Assembly: GCA_013396755.1 (NCBI GenBank)
Contig: VWZF01002957.1
Coordinates: forward strand, 2,765,939 to 2,829,938
Direction of reading: 5' to 3'
DNA length: 64,000 nt
Source: Sclerurus mexicanus
Lineage: Eukaryota; Chordata; Aves; Passeriformes; Furnariidae
Shown: positions 49,523-62,560 of the stretch, one piece after another
How the letters are laid out: each line of letters starts with the position of its first letter
Numbering within the stretch: position 1 is the first letter of the stretch
Position numbers and translations under genes: made by a program
The notes under the pieces: generated by a model
The model's database searches: none
The model's input: only the letters and a program-made list of their open reading frames with translations
Told to the model about the DNA's origin: nothing

Positions 49523-52500
49523 TTTTTTTTTAAGGATAATTATAGTTGGTTTATTCTATAAATTCTGTAAAGGTGTTCCAAAAAAGGATTCAAACAGGTT
49601 GGGCATGAAGTGTGAAATTCAGTGCTAGTCTCTCAATTACTGATGAAAAGAGAAAACGAAGGATCAGATGCTGTTGACTTGCCAATTACTTATTAATTTG
49701 AAGGCATTTTTAGAGAAAAAAAATGTGATATGAAAAATATTTTACAGGAAATGGATCTCTTTTGTTTAATATATTTTTTAATTTGTGCAGTCATACCTTC
49801 CATTAATGCAAATTAAGAAATACAATACTAAACTGGGGTACCTAGCTTGGAATGTCTTCCCATTAAAAATTTGGTGGAGTAAAAACTGGTTTGCCTTTGT
49901 TCATATCTAAGTTTGGGTTCAGATACATTATGAATCACACTGTATGTTAGGTAGTAGCTCAGCCAAGTAAAAAACTTACTAAATTCTTGTAGTCTAATGT
50001 CCAATTTAATTTCTTTCCAAGATTAATGGAGAAGTTTAGACATTTCTGTAACATTCTAATGATTGAGAGCTGAGGTATGAAGTGTTTTAGGACAGAAGCT
50101 TTCTCATGTAGATATGAATACACACCCCTTGCCCCTGTGACGTGAACTAAAGGATATCTTTAGGTTGTCCAGGGGGATTACACGGCATTTTCTGCTTCAT
50201 TCATTTTCCTGTCATCCAAGTTCCCCACTCCAGCTGAGTCAAGGGACTGGACTTTAGGCTTTATGTCTTCACAAAAACTTCAACAATTAAACTCTTCCCA
50301 CAATTCAAAAGAAATCCTATTTATATGGTAAATCCTGAAAAATCTTCATTCCAAGTGATATTTTATTATGGAACAGTAATTCTGTAATGGTCAGCTTGCT
50401 AGAAATCATGACACAATGAAATTACATTAGCCAGAATATCAACATGTACATCCCTATTTTTTAATGAGTCATTTTCTCAATTTGGTTTTCTGAAGAAGAT
50501 GTACCATGTACACCAAGGAAAAAGGTACTAACACACTGGGGGCTTAAAGGATATTGTTGATACTATTTTACATCACTCAGCTTGTTACATATACAGAATT
50601 CACTCCTAAACATGCAAGTGGATGGGAGCGAAAAAATACAGCAAAAAAACCCCAAATATGTTAGAGACAACCACTGTAATTCCAACAATCCCAAAACAAT
50701 AAGGTTTGGTAATAGAGACACAGTGATATCACCCTGCAACATATTTAAAAGAAACCTACTTTTTAGGTCCCATGTATCTCTTGTAGAAATAATTCCATAA
50801 ATCAGTGAGCATACATACATGCAAATTAGTGTGATTTAAAGATGATAAAATGTCAGAAGAACTATTTAGCTCTTGTGTCATGAATTTGTCCATACATTTA
50901 CTTGTAGGGAAAATCTCCTATCAACATTATTTATAACATCACTTTACTTAATGAGTTTTATTTTGCTGTTGTGGTGGTTCATTTTTGTTGAAATGAAACT
51001 GCTTCTGGAGAGCCAAAAGGTTCCCAGAGATTTCTTGCTATTTTTATTAAGACCATTCCTTAATTCAAGCAGTTTAATTTATCTGCACTAACATACAATG
51101 CAAAATAGTAGTTTAGACTGAGTAAAGAAAACCCTGTGATCCCTGCAAGCAACTGCAGACTAGGAAACGACAGGGAAAAAGGCAAAATTCAGTTGTATCA
51201 TGGAGTGTTTCAAACACTCTGCACTCAACTATTGCTTCAGTAGAAATTTCACATCATATTATTTCCTCAGAGAATGTTGCCCCAATTGCCTATCTCGTGA
51301 CTGGATAATGAAATGTTTCTGTGTATGTGCATGAAGGCAGAGGGACAAGTGTTACAAAGACTTAATAAAGCATTCGCAGCAGTAGAACGCGTGTTTTTCT
51401 TTGAGGGGAGGGCAAAGGGCCAAGATATGTAAGAAAAGTAGGTCAGAGGAATGAAGACCTTTGTTACTATCCAGACCCTCTTGCACTGCACAGATTCTTC
51501 CAGAAATGTGCACTTCTTGGTATGAGCTTCACAAACTGAGTAAGAGCATTTTCTCCTCTTTTCCCCACAAAGCTGCCCAGAATTGTGGCTCCCAAGCCAG
51601 CCTGGCAGTTCCTTCTAGTTTTTTTTCCTTTCCTAGCTAGACTTCCCACTACGCTGGAGGCCACGACAGTCACTCCTTTTGGTGACTGGAGCTATTCAAT
51701 GCCTCCTTGGTTATTGTAATGGAAACAGACAGCGTTCTTGTGGAAGTACGGCAAATGCACAAAGGAGAACAGTAGAGTAAAACCACAGGGGACAGCCATG
51801 AACAAACCATTTGGGTGGCCCCAGCTGGAACCAAGGTAGAGGCTCTTTTTGCAGATAATTTGCTAGTGGGTAGTCCTTGAGTGGTAGGCAAGGATATGAC
51901 TTTGTCCTTTCTGCGGCACTCAGAGAAATGGGATTTAACAGATTTCCTGTAAATAAGCCAGACTTGCACCCTGCAACTAACAGAATCTATCATCAGTTGC
52001 TTCTACCTATAAGAAAAATGCTCAGGTCCTCAATTGTGCCGAGCTATTTGGGTCAAGGAGGGAAACAATCTCACCTCTATAATCTTCTTATATTTTCTGT
52101 TTAGTGCTGTATTTCCTTTGATTTATGGATCATGAAAATATTTATTACTATGCTTACTTGGATTGCAGTGACAACAGCAACAAACGGATACTTACCTCTT
52201 GCAGAAAGGGAAAAATCTGCTCCTTAAGAGGATTTAAAAACATACATATGAGGTGTGAGAGAAGAGAGAAGCATAAAGTAGGGTTGTATGACATTTTCAG
52301 ACGCAAATATCAGTGGAGACCACTCTCACCCTATGAAGGCACTTGTAAATGAACAGCTTCCAGGCAGGAGCAAATAAAAAAAGGATTATTTCTCAACATT
52401 AAGGAACACTTTAACTTCCTCAATTTTTCTTTTATATTCTCCAAAATGGTAAGATGATGGTCCATCAACCTACTGGAGGATTTTGCTGCTATTTTTATCA

Positions 52501-52876
52501 TTCACTAAGACATAATTCAGGTACTTCTATTGTTTTCAAAAATTTTGAGCAAAATCTTTCATTTCCAAATGCTAAGACTAGCTTGATAATTATATTCCCA
52601 TAATTACATCATGATAGCTGTAGCAGAAGCGTGTACATCTCTTCCCAGATCTGTCTAATATTAGGTAATTCAACTTCCCCATCACAAAAGCTGCTGTGTC
52701 TTAACTCCCTGTTTCTTGTTGACAGCCACATATAAGGTGCATCTCAACATATAGAAGTACATGAAAATATTTGCCTTTCTTAGGAATTTTGAAAATTTCA
52801 GTTTTTTTCTCCCACCTTGCAACACTAGTAATGTCTCAGATATAAACATATTTACATACATTTTTCATCCAAAAAA

Positions 52877-52901
52877 TGAATGAATGAATAAATCAATAAA
52901 G
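52877..52901. repeat. (AATG)n-like simple repeat
   Basis: Three to four AATG units that degrade into AATA/AATC units. Confidence 0.7.
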
Positions 52902-54897
52902 GTCAGGTCAACAGAAATATTTTGATTACTTCAAAAGATTTAATTTGGTTTTGACCTTTTAAATCTGTTAACCTTCCTTGATATATCCTAACTTCATTTT
53001 GAGAACAAAGGTCATGCTGAATTCAAGAGATGTTCTTTAGTTAACAAAGGTCAACAAGAACATTTTAGCACTTTTCTACCAAAATAATTCTGCATGTAAA
53101 AACCGAGATTGCATTCTTTTACAAGTATTTAATCTTATGACCACTCAATGGTTTCTGAGAAAAATATCTCAGTACTTAAATTAAGGAGTATCATCAGCAA
53201 TCAGATTTTAAATCTGTGGTCTTGGCAGGTTACTTCTGGAGATTCACACTTGCTAGTATAACTGATCCTATATTAGAGCAGTGGTACCAATGAATGGAGC
53301 ACGCATCTTTACAACTTTTACTGGAATAATTATGCCAGCAAAGCCTACAGACTGGAGGTGAGGACAGGTGATTAAAGGCACACAAAATATGCCTTCATCT
53401 TTGGTAGAGTCCGGCTTCAGGTGTGAAAGACGTAGGCCTCAACAGAGCAAAATTACTCTTGGAATCTTAAATCATTGTCTTCCCTGTCTTAAAGAAAGAC
53501 TTTGAAATGAGGCTTCGTATTACATAGTTATATTCACATTACAGTTAAATGAGACCATCTTGATAACTGTCTCATGTTCAGCAAAACAGCATATAGATTT
53601 TTACTGCATTAACTCCAGTCTGAAATAAAGCAACTCTTTTAGAAAAAACATTCAGTGACAACGAACCTATATATCTCTTGCTGAGCCAATTCTGCTGACT
53701 GCAGAAAAATGGCCCTAATTTTGGTTCTTATTTCTAAAATGAACAGTTAGGTTCCCTTATTGTGTTTTGTCTACTGAATTGAAAGGCTACACAACAAAAT
53801 GTTGTTCCTATTTTGGTATTTACAGATTTTAGCCCAATCAACTCTTAATGTAGTCCTTGATAACCTACATGTGGAGCTCCTGGTGTTTTTCACCATGGAC
53901 ATGTTTTGTCTTTCTTTAACATACCTTCCTGGTCTTCATTGGACCGGCATGTTTCCTGAAGAGTGGAATTGAGCAAGCTAAGCTGGACATAGTTTCCCTG
54001 CAGACATATCCAGGATTAATAACATAACAGCCAAGGTCAGGCTAACCAAAGTATATATGTGAAACCACAGATGCCACAAAATATTCCAATTTCTGTTTTC
54101 TCTATTCTAAATGGATTGAGAAATGTGAATATATTTTAAAAGCTATAGAACAGAGAGAAATCTGAAATCTTATTCACCAAATACTTCTCTTGATTTCATA
54201 GGAATATTTGACGTGATTAAGAACCCATAACAGTTGCACTAAGCTACCTTGAAAGTTACATACCCCCAAAACACATAAAGAATAGCAGTTATAGGGACTT
54301 TTGATTTTTCCATTACGTCTTTCTCCTACAAATAGCTATTTCGGTGTTGCCACTTCTATTGATGTTATTCAGAGCAAAGCAAGTAGTCATGGGAATTTTT
54401 TCTTTCTCTCAGTTCAGTAAAAGTTTTTATGCAACATTTTTCTTAAATAATTTATCTTCTTTCAGCATCTGTCAGACCAGATTTCATTTAACACACATCT
54501 ACCGCACACTTTAAATGTTGCAGGTCCTTTGCTTTGATATACAACAGAATTTTCAGTTTATAAAGCAAGCCAGAGTGAAACAAAACCTAGCAACCATAAA
54601 ATCCATTTTATATTTTCATAGGGGTTTTTTTACATTGTTAAACTCCAAATCATGTACATTTTTTTGGGTTTGTTTTTGAGGCATATATTTCATATATATA
54701 TGTAGCAGAAGCAGATAACTCCAAACCCACTCTGCCTTGCAATTCCTAAATCTTCTTGGCAAAAGCAGTACATTTGCTTATTTTTAAGGTTATGTTTCAG
54801 TGAATTCTTGCACTAGAAGATCTGGATGAGACAAAATGTTTATTTTCAAACTAAAGAATTATAGGAAGCATTGATCTATAATCATTCTCCGACATAT

Positions 54898-54950
54898 TTT
54901 TATATTTTTTCTATAAATATATAGTGTATATCTATAGCTATACTTTTTTT
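54898..54950. repeat. AT-rich low-complexity tract
   Basis: A stretch of T runs and TATA alternation with no unit conserved enough to name. Confidence 0.6.
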
Positions 54951-57900
54951 CTCTTGCCATGGGAACTTGAAACTGTCCTGGTAGGTAGAAATGATCTCAC
55001 CTACAAGCATTTTCCTAGTACAGGTGTATCATACTGTGTCAGGCAGCAGCATGTTTCAGGAAACTAGATTGTTCCAGTACTGGCAACAAAGCTTGTAATC
55101 TTTACGGGGCTCAAAGAATTCATTGAGGTGGTTATTTCTGCAGTAAAGTGCTTCCACCATCCTTTGAATCTATCCATCAGTTTTTTAATAGAGTGTACTT
55201 AGCAACTTCATCATTCCTCCTGTTATTTTTTTAGGGATGCTTATTGCCTACTGCATCCCTATTGCAGTTTTATTTTAGCAGGTGAGCATGTGCAATTCTT
55301 CCAGAGTACTTCCAGAGCTGACATGAAAGTCATTAAAAACTCTTTCTCAGCATAGCCTCTGACAGCTTACATTTACACCCAAGTTTTCATTTCTGAGCTC
55401 AAGGCATTGAAGAGAAACAGTAAAGGGTTGATGCCTTTGTTCTTGATACCACTTTTCACTGCTCACTGAGACCAGCAGAGGACAAGATAAGCATAGGGAG
55501 ACAGGCATTATCAGCATGAGGGCAGGAAAAGCAGCACATTTCTAACAGTGACTGCTGGTGTCAGCCTGGTTTGTCTGACCTGGCATTCACCTGCTTTGAA
55601 ATATCCACCTACAGCCACTAACTAGCCTGTCACACATTCCTGAACAAACCTCTTCAGTTTGAGCTACCTCAGCAATTATTACGCTGTCACCATATTCCCC
55701 TTAAGGAAGCAGTGTGACAAGACTAGGAGAGGTGGGAGGTATGGCCTTCTGGCACTTTGCATTGGGCTGCATGTGGCAGTGCTAGAGGATTCCTTAGAGC
55801 AGGACCAGCCTAAATAGCTGGGTAAGCAGCAGCAGTATGGCCCCAGGAAATCTGTTTTGCTGATGTGCTTTGAGATGCTGAGGAGAATGCAGAACGTTCT
55901 GCTACAGAGTTCTTAGTTGATCTTCCTTGAAGTAAATCCACACTGAGGATCTCTGGAGCAGATATGGTAAGAGCCAAATGATCCAACTTGGCAAGGTTAA
56001 ATCTCTTAGCTCCTCTGCTGGAAGAAGTTTCCTTACCACTGAGAAACTGAAGCTTGAGCTGGTGTTCACAATTCATCTGAGACTTGAAAAAGTGTCAGTG
56101 GTGACAATTCTTGATCACTTGATTCTGATACAGCTGGGTAGACTTTTGGTAAATTAATCAGAAAATTAAGTAAGAATGCCACAAATCAAGGATAGAAATA
56201 AAGCTTGGGAGAAATGCTGAGATCTGATAGAACAAGGGAAATATTGAAACCCTAGGAAGACTGAAACATCAGATATTTTAGTTCAAGAAGACTGTGAGGA
56301 AGAAAGAAAATGGTGGTGAACGTACTCCCTTCTGCCTGCCAAACTATGAAGAAAGGGAGGAGGGAGCTAAAGCAGAAAGTGGACAGGTTCACATGCTCCC
56401 CCTTAGTAGCATTTCCTTCTGTCACTGCCTGCACCACCAAGTGGGGCATGAACTGATTCAACATCAATCCCATACACAGTGCCCCTGTTAACATATATAA
56501 ACCAAAAATAGGAAAGAATTCTTTCTGTAACCCAACCAATTTAAAAAAAAAAGTTTCATCTCTTAATGAACTTTTATAAAAGTGATTTTTTTTTGAAATG
56601 TGTTTGTGTAAGTAAATGTGTATTTCCATGGCAACAAGGCCTGATATTCCTACAATCAGCTTGATGTTACTTTATGAATACATCAGGCATTCAATATAAA
56701 AAATTAAACAATAGCAATTACTGGTTAGAGATGGAAAACTGCTTTCTTTGGAGGTGGTTGAAGAACATGATATCTACCTCTATATGAATCAGAAACTATA
56801 TTATTATTTTAGAAACAGGAACTCCTATCTAGGCAAAATACAATTGCAACATTTTGAGCTTGATTTAACAAAACCAGTGTTTATTAACTTGAAAAATATC
56901 CATCCAATATTACCATCCAGGGACAAATGGACAGGGAAAGACATACAACAGTTTTTCATACACTTGTTTATGAATAGACAAGTATACCCACCAGTGGTCA
57001 ATGCTTGGATATCTTCAATGGGATGAAAAAAATATAAACATTTCAGTAGACCATGATTTAGCTGACTTGTTAAAACACCAAAATTTATATATAACATATA
57101 GTGAATATGCAGTGTGGTTTGTTTGCATACAGTTTAGGGATTAGAATATTTATTGTTTACAAACAAATTTGAAAGCACCACCAAAGGTGTATTTATACTA
57201 TTATTTTCAGGGAAAAAAACCCAAATACATTCTTACCTTAAATTTCAGAATATTACAGTTTTTACCTGGACTTTTTATCACAGTTGAAAGTTATATGAAC
57301 CCAGTCTGTACAGTTTATGATAGCTCTCCTCAGTTAAATAGAACATATTTCACAAATAATTCTTTTTCTGTAGTAATTTGGGCATGTGGAATAATTAATT
57401 AACCAAAAATTACCTGAATAACTGAATATAGTGTTTCAAAAGCAGATAGTCCATGTTACCCAATTTGCATGTTAAATAGCACCTTAGTACTGTGTGAGCA
57501 AATGTCACAATATGGCTCTATGCATTTAAGTTTTTCTGGAGGCATACTAACTTCTTTTTGTTCTTTAAAGACTTTTTTCCTCTGAAGAAATAAAGTCTCT
57601 GGTATCTCAATTACTATATCGGCTAATTATGACTAAATAAGAGGTTTCAGTTTTCAATGTAGTATTTTTAAATACACTCCTTTCAAATACTGTACCAAAT
57701 GTAATAGTCACAACATGCAATTTGGAATGAATCAAGGGACCATGAACCTAAACATTGAGAGATGCATTGTTCACATGTGAATCAAATCAAACGCTGAGGA
57801 CCAGTATCTCTTGTGACAGCTTCCTCCAGTTCTCTCTGATCTATAGTAGCTGTGTAAATATGTTCTTTTTAATTAAATAGTATATTCTCATAGATGTTGT

Positions 57901-59149
57901 AGCTTAATTTCTATTCCCAACATATTTTCACAAATGTTCTCTCTTTAATAGGCTCTATGTCTAAAATCTAGGCCAAAATAGTCTCAAAGGAATCCAGTAA
58001 CATTTAACTCTATGGCTAAAATCATTTGCCTATGCCAAGGGTTACAAACATATAGCATGTCCCTTACAGATTGAAATCAAATCCACCCTGTATCATTTGT
58101 TGCTTCTGGATTTTTTTTCCAGAATATTTTACTTAGTGGAGAATTAATATAAACATATACCTGAAATTCCCTGATCAAACACCTGTCTATATGGACATAA
58201 GAGTATCCTTACTGGCATCTCCTAGGACAGGATGTGGGGTTACCTGCACATGTGAATGGCTATCTTCAGCCCTTAGCTTTCCAGCATTATCTAAATGAAA
58301 CAACTGAAATAGAAATGATTAATATACAGATGAAGAACATGACTGAATATATGTTCTTTACCATCATCATGCCATTTTTTAACAAATTATGAACACTCAT
58401 ATCTCTAAAAAATAGCGTTTAAGTGGCTGTAAAAGACAGCTAGGTGCAGGCTGTGTTCACAGAGGAATTTATTTTGTGTGTATGGATGGTGGCAAACAAA
58501 CAAGATATCATGTTATTAAAGCTATCCATTAACGCGGCTGTCCAGCAGGGTTAATGTGTCTTTGCTAAAGGGTGCAAAAGGGTATATTTTTCTAGCTCTA
58601 CAGTGTGGAGATAAATGCAATTCAGAGTATATTATTGTTTTGGATCCAGCAGCCATATCTAAAAATTGATTGCTGAAGTTGTTAATTCTTGTCACCGAGC
58701 TGCTGCAGTGGGAAGAGTTCCTAGTCTAGATAGAATATGCCTTCCCTAAACTGAATGGGCATCTTATTTTTCACTTTAGCATAGTCAGGATCGTGCCTGG
58801 AATTTTTAGCATTTTTCAAGCCTAACAGGATTCCTAAAACTGCAAATACTTTGAATCACCACCTGTATCAATGCTTGGGCTAGTCATACCCATTCAAACA
58901 AAGTCCTGCAGTCTTAATACCCATCAGTGGATGGAGCACATCAGGCACGCTTTTGGATGTAGTGTCACTGAAAAAGTGAAACTAAATCAGAAGTGCATTC
59001 CCAAATTAAAGTGCTGATGCAGACAGACAGACACAATGTTCTTTGAGGAGGGAAGCCTTTTCATATAATAAATCAAGAACTAGATTAAACTGAATAATGA
59101 TTATCAGAGGTACACGTGTTTCTATGTCTGTAGTTTCTGATACGGATTT

Positions 59150-59166
59150 CTTTTTTTTTTTTTTTA
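59150..59166. repeat. Poly(T) tract
   Basis: A run of about 15-17 T residues. It could mark the tail of a minus-strand retrocopy, but nothing recognisable adjoins it. Confidence 0.65.
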
Positions 59167-59925
59167 AGAGGAAATTGACTTTCAAGAAACTTAAGTGGAA
59201 GATTCAGAGTTTCTTTTTTAATTTGCATTAGAAAGCTGAACTATGATTTAACAAGAAGATCAAAACAGAAAACTGAACCACCTTACAGAAGCTGTCTTTC
59301 AAGCATATAGAGACATTCAGAATGTTTCTGTAAATTGCAGTCTTCAGGCTGATTAGACATTCCCTATGTCAGCATCACCACAGACAGAAACCTGGAGGGT
59401 TTTTTTAGCTATACCCTCACTCCAGATCTGTGTTTTTTAACTTGTGTCAAACAGTGAAAGCATACTGTCTTGTATGGTAAGGCTGATTGGTGAGGGTGGC
59501 TCCTATGTACCATAATAGAGAACACCAGTCATCCCTCACAGTGCTTTAGAGGCATTGCATCCAACCAGTCCCTTGTAACACTGTAGTATGTACAGGTACA
59601 CCTGTGCGTGTGCAACAAGTACAGGACTTCCTGCACAGGATCAAGACAAAAGCCACAGTGTGCTGTCCTCTCCTTAGTGCACTGAGATTACACAGCCAAC
59701 AGTTTGAGCAAAAACCATGGTCCCCAAGCATCTCTTCTTATGGCCAAAAGAGTGTCTTATTAGTTAACTGGCAATTTTTTGAGTATAATGCAAAGTGTAT
59801 ACTTTCAAATATTTCATTTATGTCAAATACACAGTGCATGGAAAATGGGGGTAAGGGGATAGAATTTACCCACTGTGCTTTCTTGTGTTTTTCATTTTAT
59901 ATCTGCATCTTCTGAAGAGCATCTG

Positions 59926-59990
59926 TAGCTTAGTGGACAGACTGTTGGAATGACAAGATATCAGGCTGTTCACAAAATTCCAGCTTCAGG
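59926..59990 (+). mobile_element. Probable MIR-type tRNA-derived SINE relic
   Basis: The segment starts with an exact A-box-like motif (TAGCTTAGTGG, 59926-59936) and continues 'acagactgttggaatgacaagatatcaggctgttcacaaaattccagctt'. This follows the MIR order 'tagtgg-aaagagcactgga...caggagacctgggttctagtcccagct' with similar spacing. The B-box position (59966-59981) is decayed, so this is not a live tRNA gene or Pol III unit. Confidence 0.5.
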
Positions 59991-60004
59991 GAACCAAGAA
60001 CAGC

Positions 60005-60055
60005 TGAGGTCAGAAGGCACCTCTGGAAGTCATCTTGTCCTCTCTGCTCAGTTAG
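60005..60055 (-). mobile_element. CR1 LINE relic
   Basis: The run 'gaggtcagaaggcacctctggaagtcatcttgtcctctctgctca' matches the reverse complement of the CR1 segment 'ggttggaagggacctctggagatcatctagtccaaccccctgctca'. It is short and diverged, and lies directly beside the probable SINE relic. Confidence 0.5.
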
Positions 60056-62427
60056 TCAACTATATGCTGTGATCTCCTATGGTGGTACGGGGAGCCATTC
60101 TAGAAAGGACCCCAATATTCAGCTTGTTTGCCCAAAGCTGGCCAAGCTGTAGTGTTGCAAGTGAATGCAGGGTAGTGGTGGCACAATTAGCTCAGACTCA
60201 AGTTTCTGGCTTGTCCTGAAGTTTGCATAGAAAGACTTTGGTATTCAAGTGTGGGCTTTGTTCTGCACAAAAAAGGAAGTATAGGTATGCCAGTGGAATA
60301 TTCCAAACACAGACCCATAGGAAAAAAATCCCATGTTTTACCTTCTGCTTAGCCTTCATGTATATGGCTTTTCCCCTAACATATGTCCCCAATTCCCAAA
60401 GTGATGAGTATATTGAAAATTTATGCATGCTTTACATTTAATTTAAGCATTTCCATAGCAACTGCTAGATTTCAGGATGTTTTACTTTTATCCCAAGATA
60501 TCGAATATATTCTTTTCAGAACAATTTCCCAGGCTGTATTTAGCCACATTCATATGATTGTCTACAATTCAATTTTAAATTAAAATTACCGTATCATCCA
60601 CCAGAAGCAAAAGTTTTAACAAACAGATTAAATTTTAAGACTTCCTTCATCTCACTGTGTTTAAATAAGTAGTTCTGCATCAAATGGAGCTAATGAAGCC
60701 TGATTGCTCAGAATTGAGTGTTTTTGATTGATAGATTCAGGCGCTTAATAAGGTCCAGCTTCCAAGAAATTGATCAAAGGTGCCCCTCCTCTTTTTCTCT
60801 CTTTCTGTCTCCCTCTGGGTCTTTTACACAGGTGCTCAACTGTCAGGAGACTCTAAAGGACAAAGATGCTTACCAGAGGCCTGGTATTCAACCAGTGTTC
60901 ATAATGACATGAAGATAGATAAAACAAACCTGACTGTCTCTATGCTGAAGTGCTGAACAAAATTAAAGGGACTTGAGGTGATGTATGATGCACCTAGCAG
61001 TAACGAATTGATGAACCATCTTCTATATGGGTGACCTTAAACCACTTTCAAAAACATCTCAGATTCAAGTAGGAATAAAAAACCAACACAGGTAAAAAAG
61101 GATATACATATACAAATAAAGGAAAACAAGGAAGATATGGAAAAAAAACCCCTTGCAAATTTTCACTTGTTTTTCATCTGCATTTTGCCTTTCTAAATGT
61201 CACTCTGAAAAGGATTCCACAAATGCAAGCTATTATTTCTGCCCCTTTGCAGTCACAATAGCAAACTTTCATCACAGCTGAGTCCTGTTCCAGGACCACA
61301 GCTGGGCCAGCACACATCTTTTACACTGGTATACCTCTGTGAGCAGTCTGCATAGTGCGAGAATCTGATGGAGAGTAGGGGAATGAAGCATTTAAATTTG
61401 CCATCAGGTTACGCACACATCACCTTCATTTTGTGCAAGCAGTAATGCTTAAGCCAGGTGGTGAACAATCAGGCTTCCCATCCTGTCAGGCAGTAACCTG
61501 ACGCTTTACCTGCCTGATATGTCACACAAACCTGAACTGCTATGTAAACAGCAATAAATAACAGAGAAGTAGGTGGTGGCACATTTGCATTTGCAACTTG
61601 CATATTTCTTCCAGTCTCATCACTTTCATGCTAGGAAGTAAGAGAGGCAGTAAGGAGAGAGGTACTCTCAGGATCCTGGCAGGCTCCAGGATATAACCAT
61701 CAAATGAATCAATTAATTTAACCCCAATGTAATTATCTTCTTTAGATGAAGGGTGATTTTAGCTTGCTAAATTCACTTATAAGATCAAACAATTATCCTA
61801 ATAAGTTTATACTGCTCTGAAGATGATAGCATTCTCAGCAGCCCCTGTACAACTCCAGTGGCTTGAGTGGAGCCACTGTACACTTACATAAATCAGAGCA
61901 GCTTTCAGGCAGCAATGATTTGATTTCCAATTAAAAAATTAATCTTCAAAAATAAAGCCTACCATTAGAATTAAACTGTTGTCAGATGTACAGTGAATGT
62001 GCACCTGTAGCATTGAAATGATAGTTTGTGGGTGGAAATTTCAATAACAGATTCAAAATTAAAGCCATTTCTTCTGGTTTACATGCCCAATCTGTTGTAA
62101 GTCACAATGTCCTTGGGAGGGGAGGCTATGGGTGAGTCTCACAGCAAGAACCTAGCATATGAAATGTTACAACCTAAAGATCTGCTGTTTATTTTTTTCA
62201 TAAAAACAGGGTAGTAAGCAGGAACAGTGCCGCACTGGGATTCATAAAAACTGAGCACTTCATTAAAGGTATGTGGTATTCTCAGGTCCCGATCATGCAA
62301 AAAGAAGGACCAAGGTACTTCTCCAAGAAATGTGATAAAAACCAGGAGAAAAAATTATAAATTAATGCGCATCCTGTATTTTCACCGGTTACTAGAGTAG
62401 AGACTACTGCTGGTGTGGTATTTGTTT

Positions 62428-62560
62428 TCACAGAATCACAGAATATTCTGAATTGGAAGGGATCCACTAGAATCGTCAAGTCCAGCTTTTAAATGAATGG
62501 CCCAAGCAAGGGATGGAACTCATAACCTTGGTGTTATTATGAGTCCTCTAATAGAGACAA
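62428..62560 (-). mobile_element. CR1 LINE 3' end
   Basis: The plus strand reads 'cacagaatcacagaatattctgaattggaagggatccactagaatcgtcaagtccagct', followed by a segment like 'gggatggaactcataaccttggtgttat'. This is the reverse complement of the avian CR1 3' end, so the element has the same orientation as GABBR2. Confidence 0.85.

Noticed and set aside
51467..51993. Adjacent minus-strand frames of 68 and 107 codons, considered as a frameshifted pseudogene
   Set aside because: Neither peptide resembles a known protein, and the stretch has no other retrocopy hallmark such as an adjacent A tract.
56252..56629. Minus-strand frame of 125 codons that looks hydrophobic
   Set aside because: It has no family resemblance and no exon-like boundaries, and AT bias explains the hydrophobic residues.
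59926..59990. Possible tRNA gene, because of a perfect A-box-like motif
   Set aside because: The B box is degraded and no cloverleaf forms. The order of segments fits a MIR-type SINE relic better.
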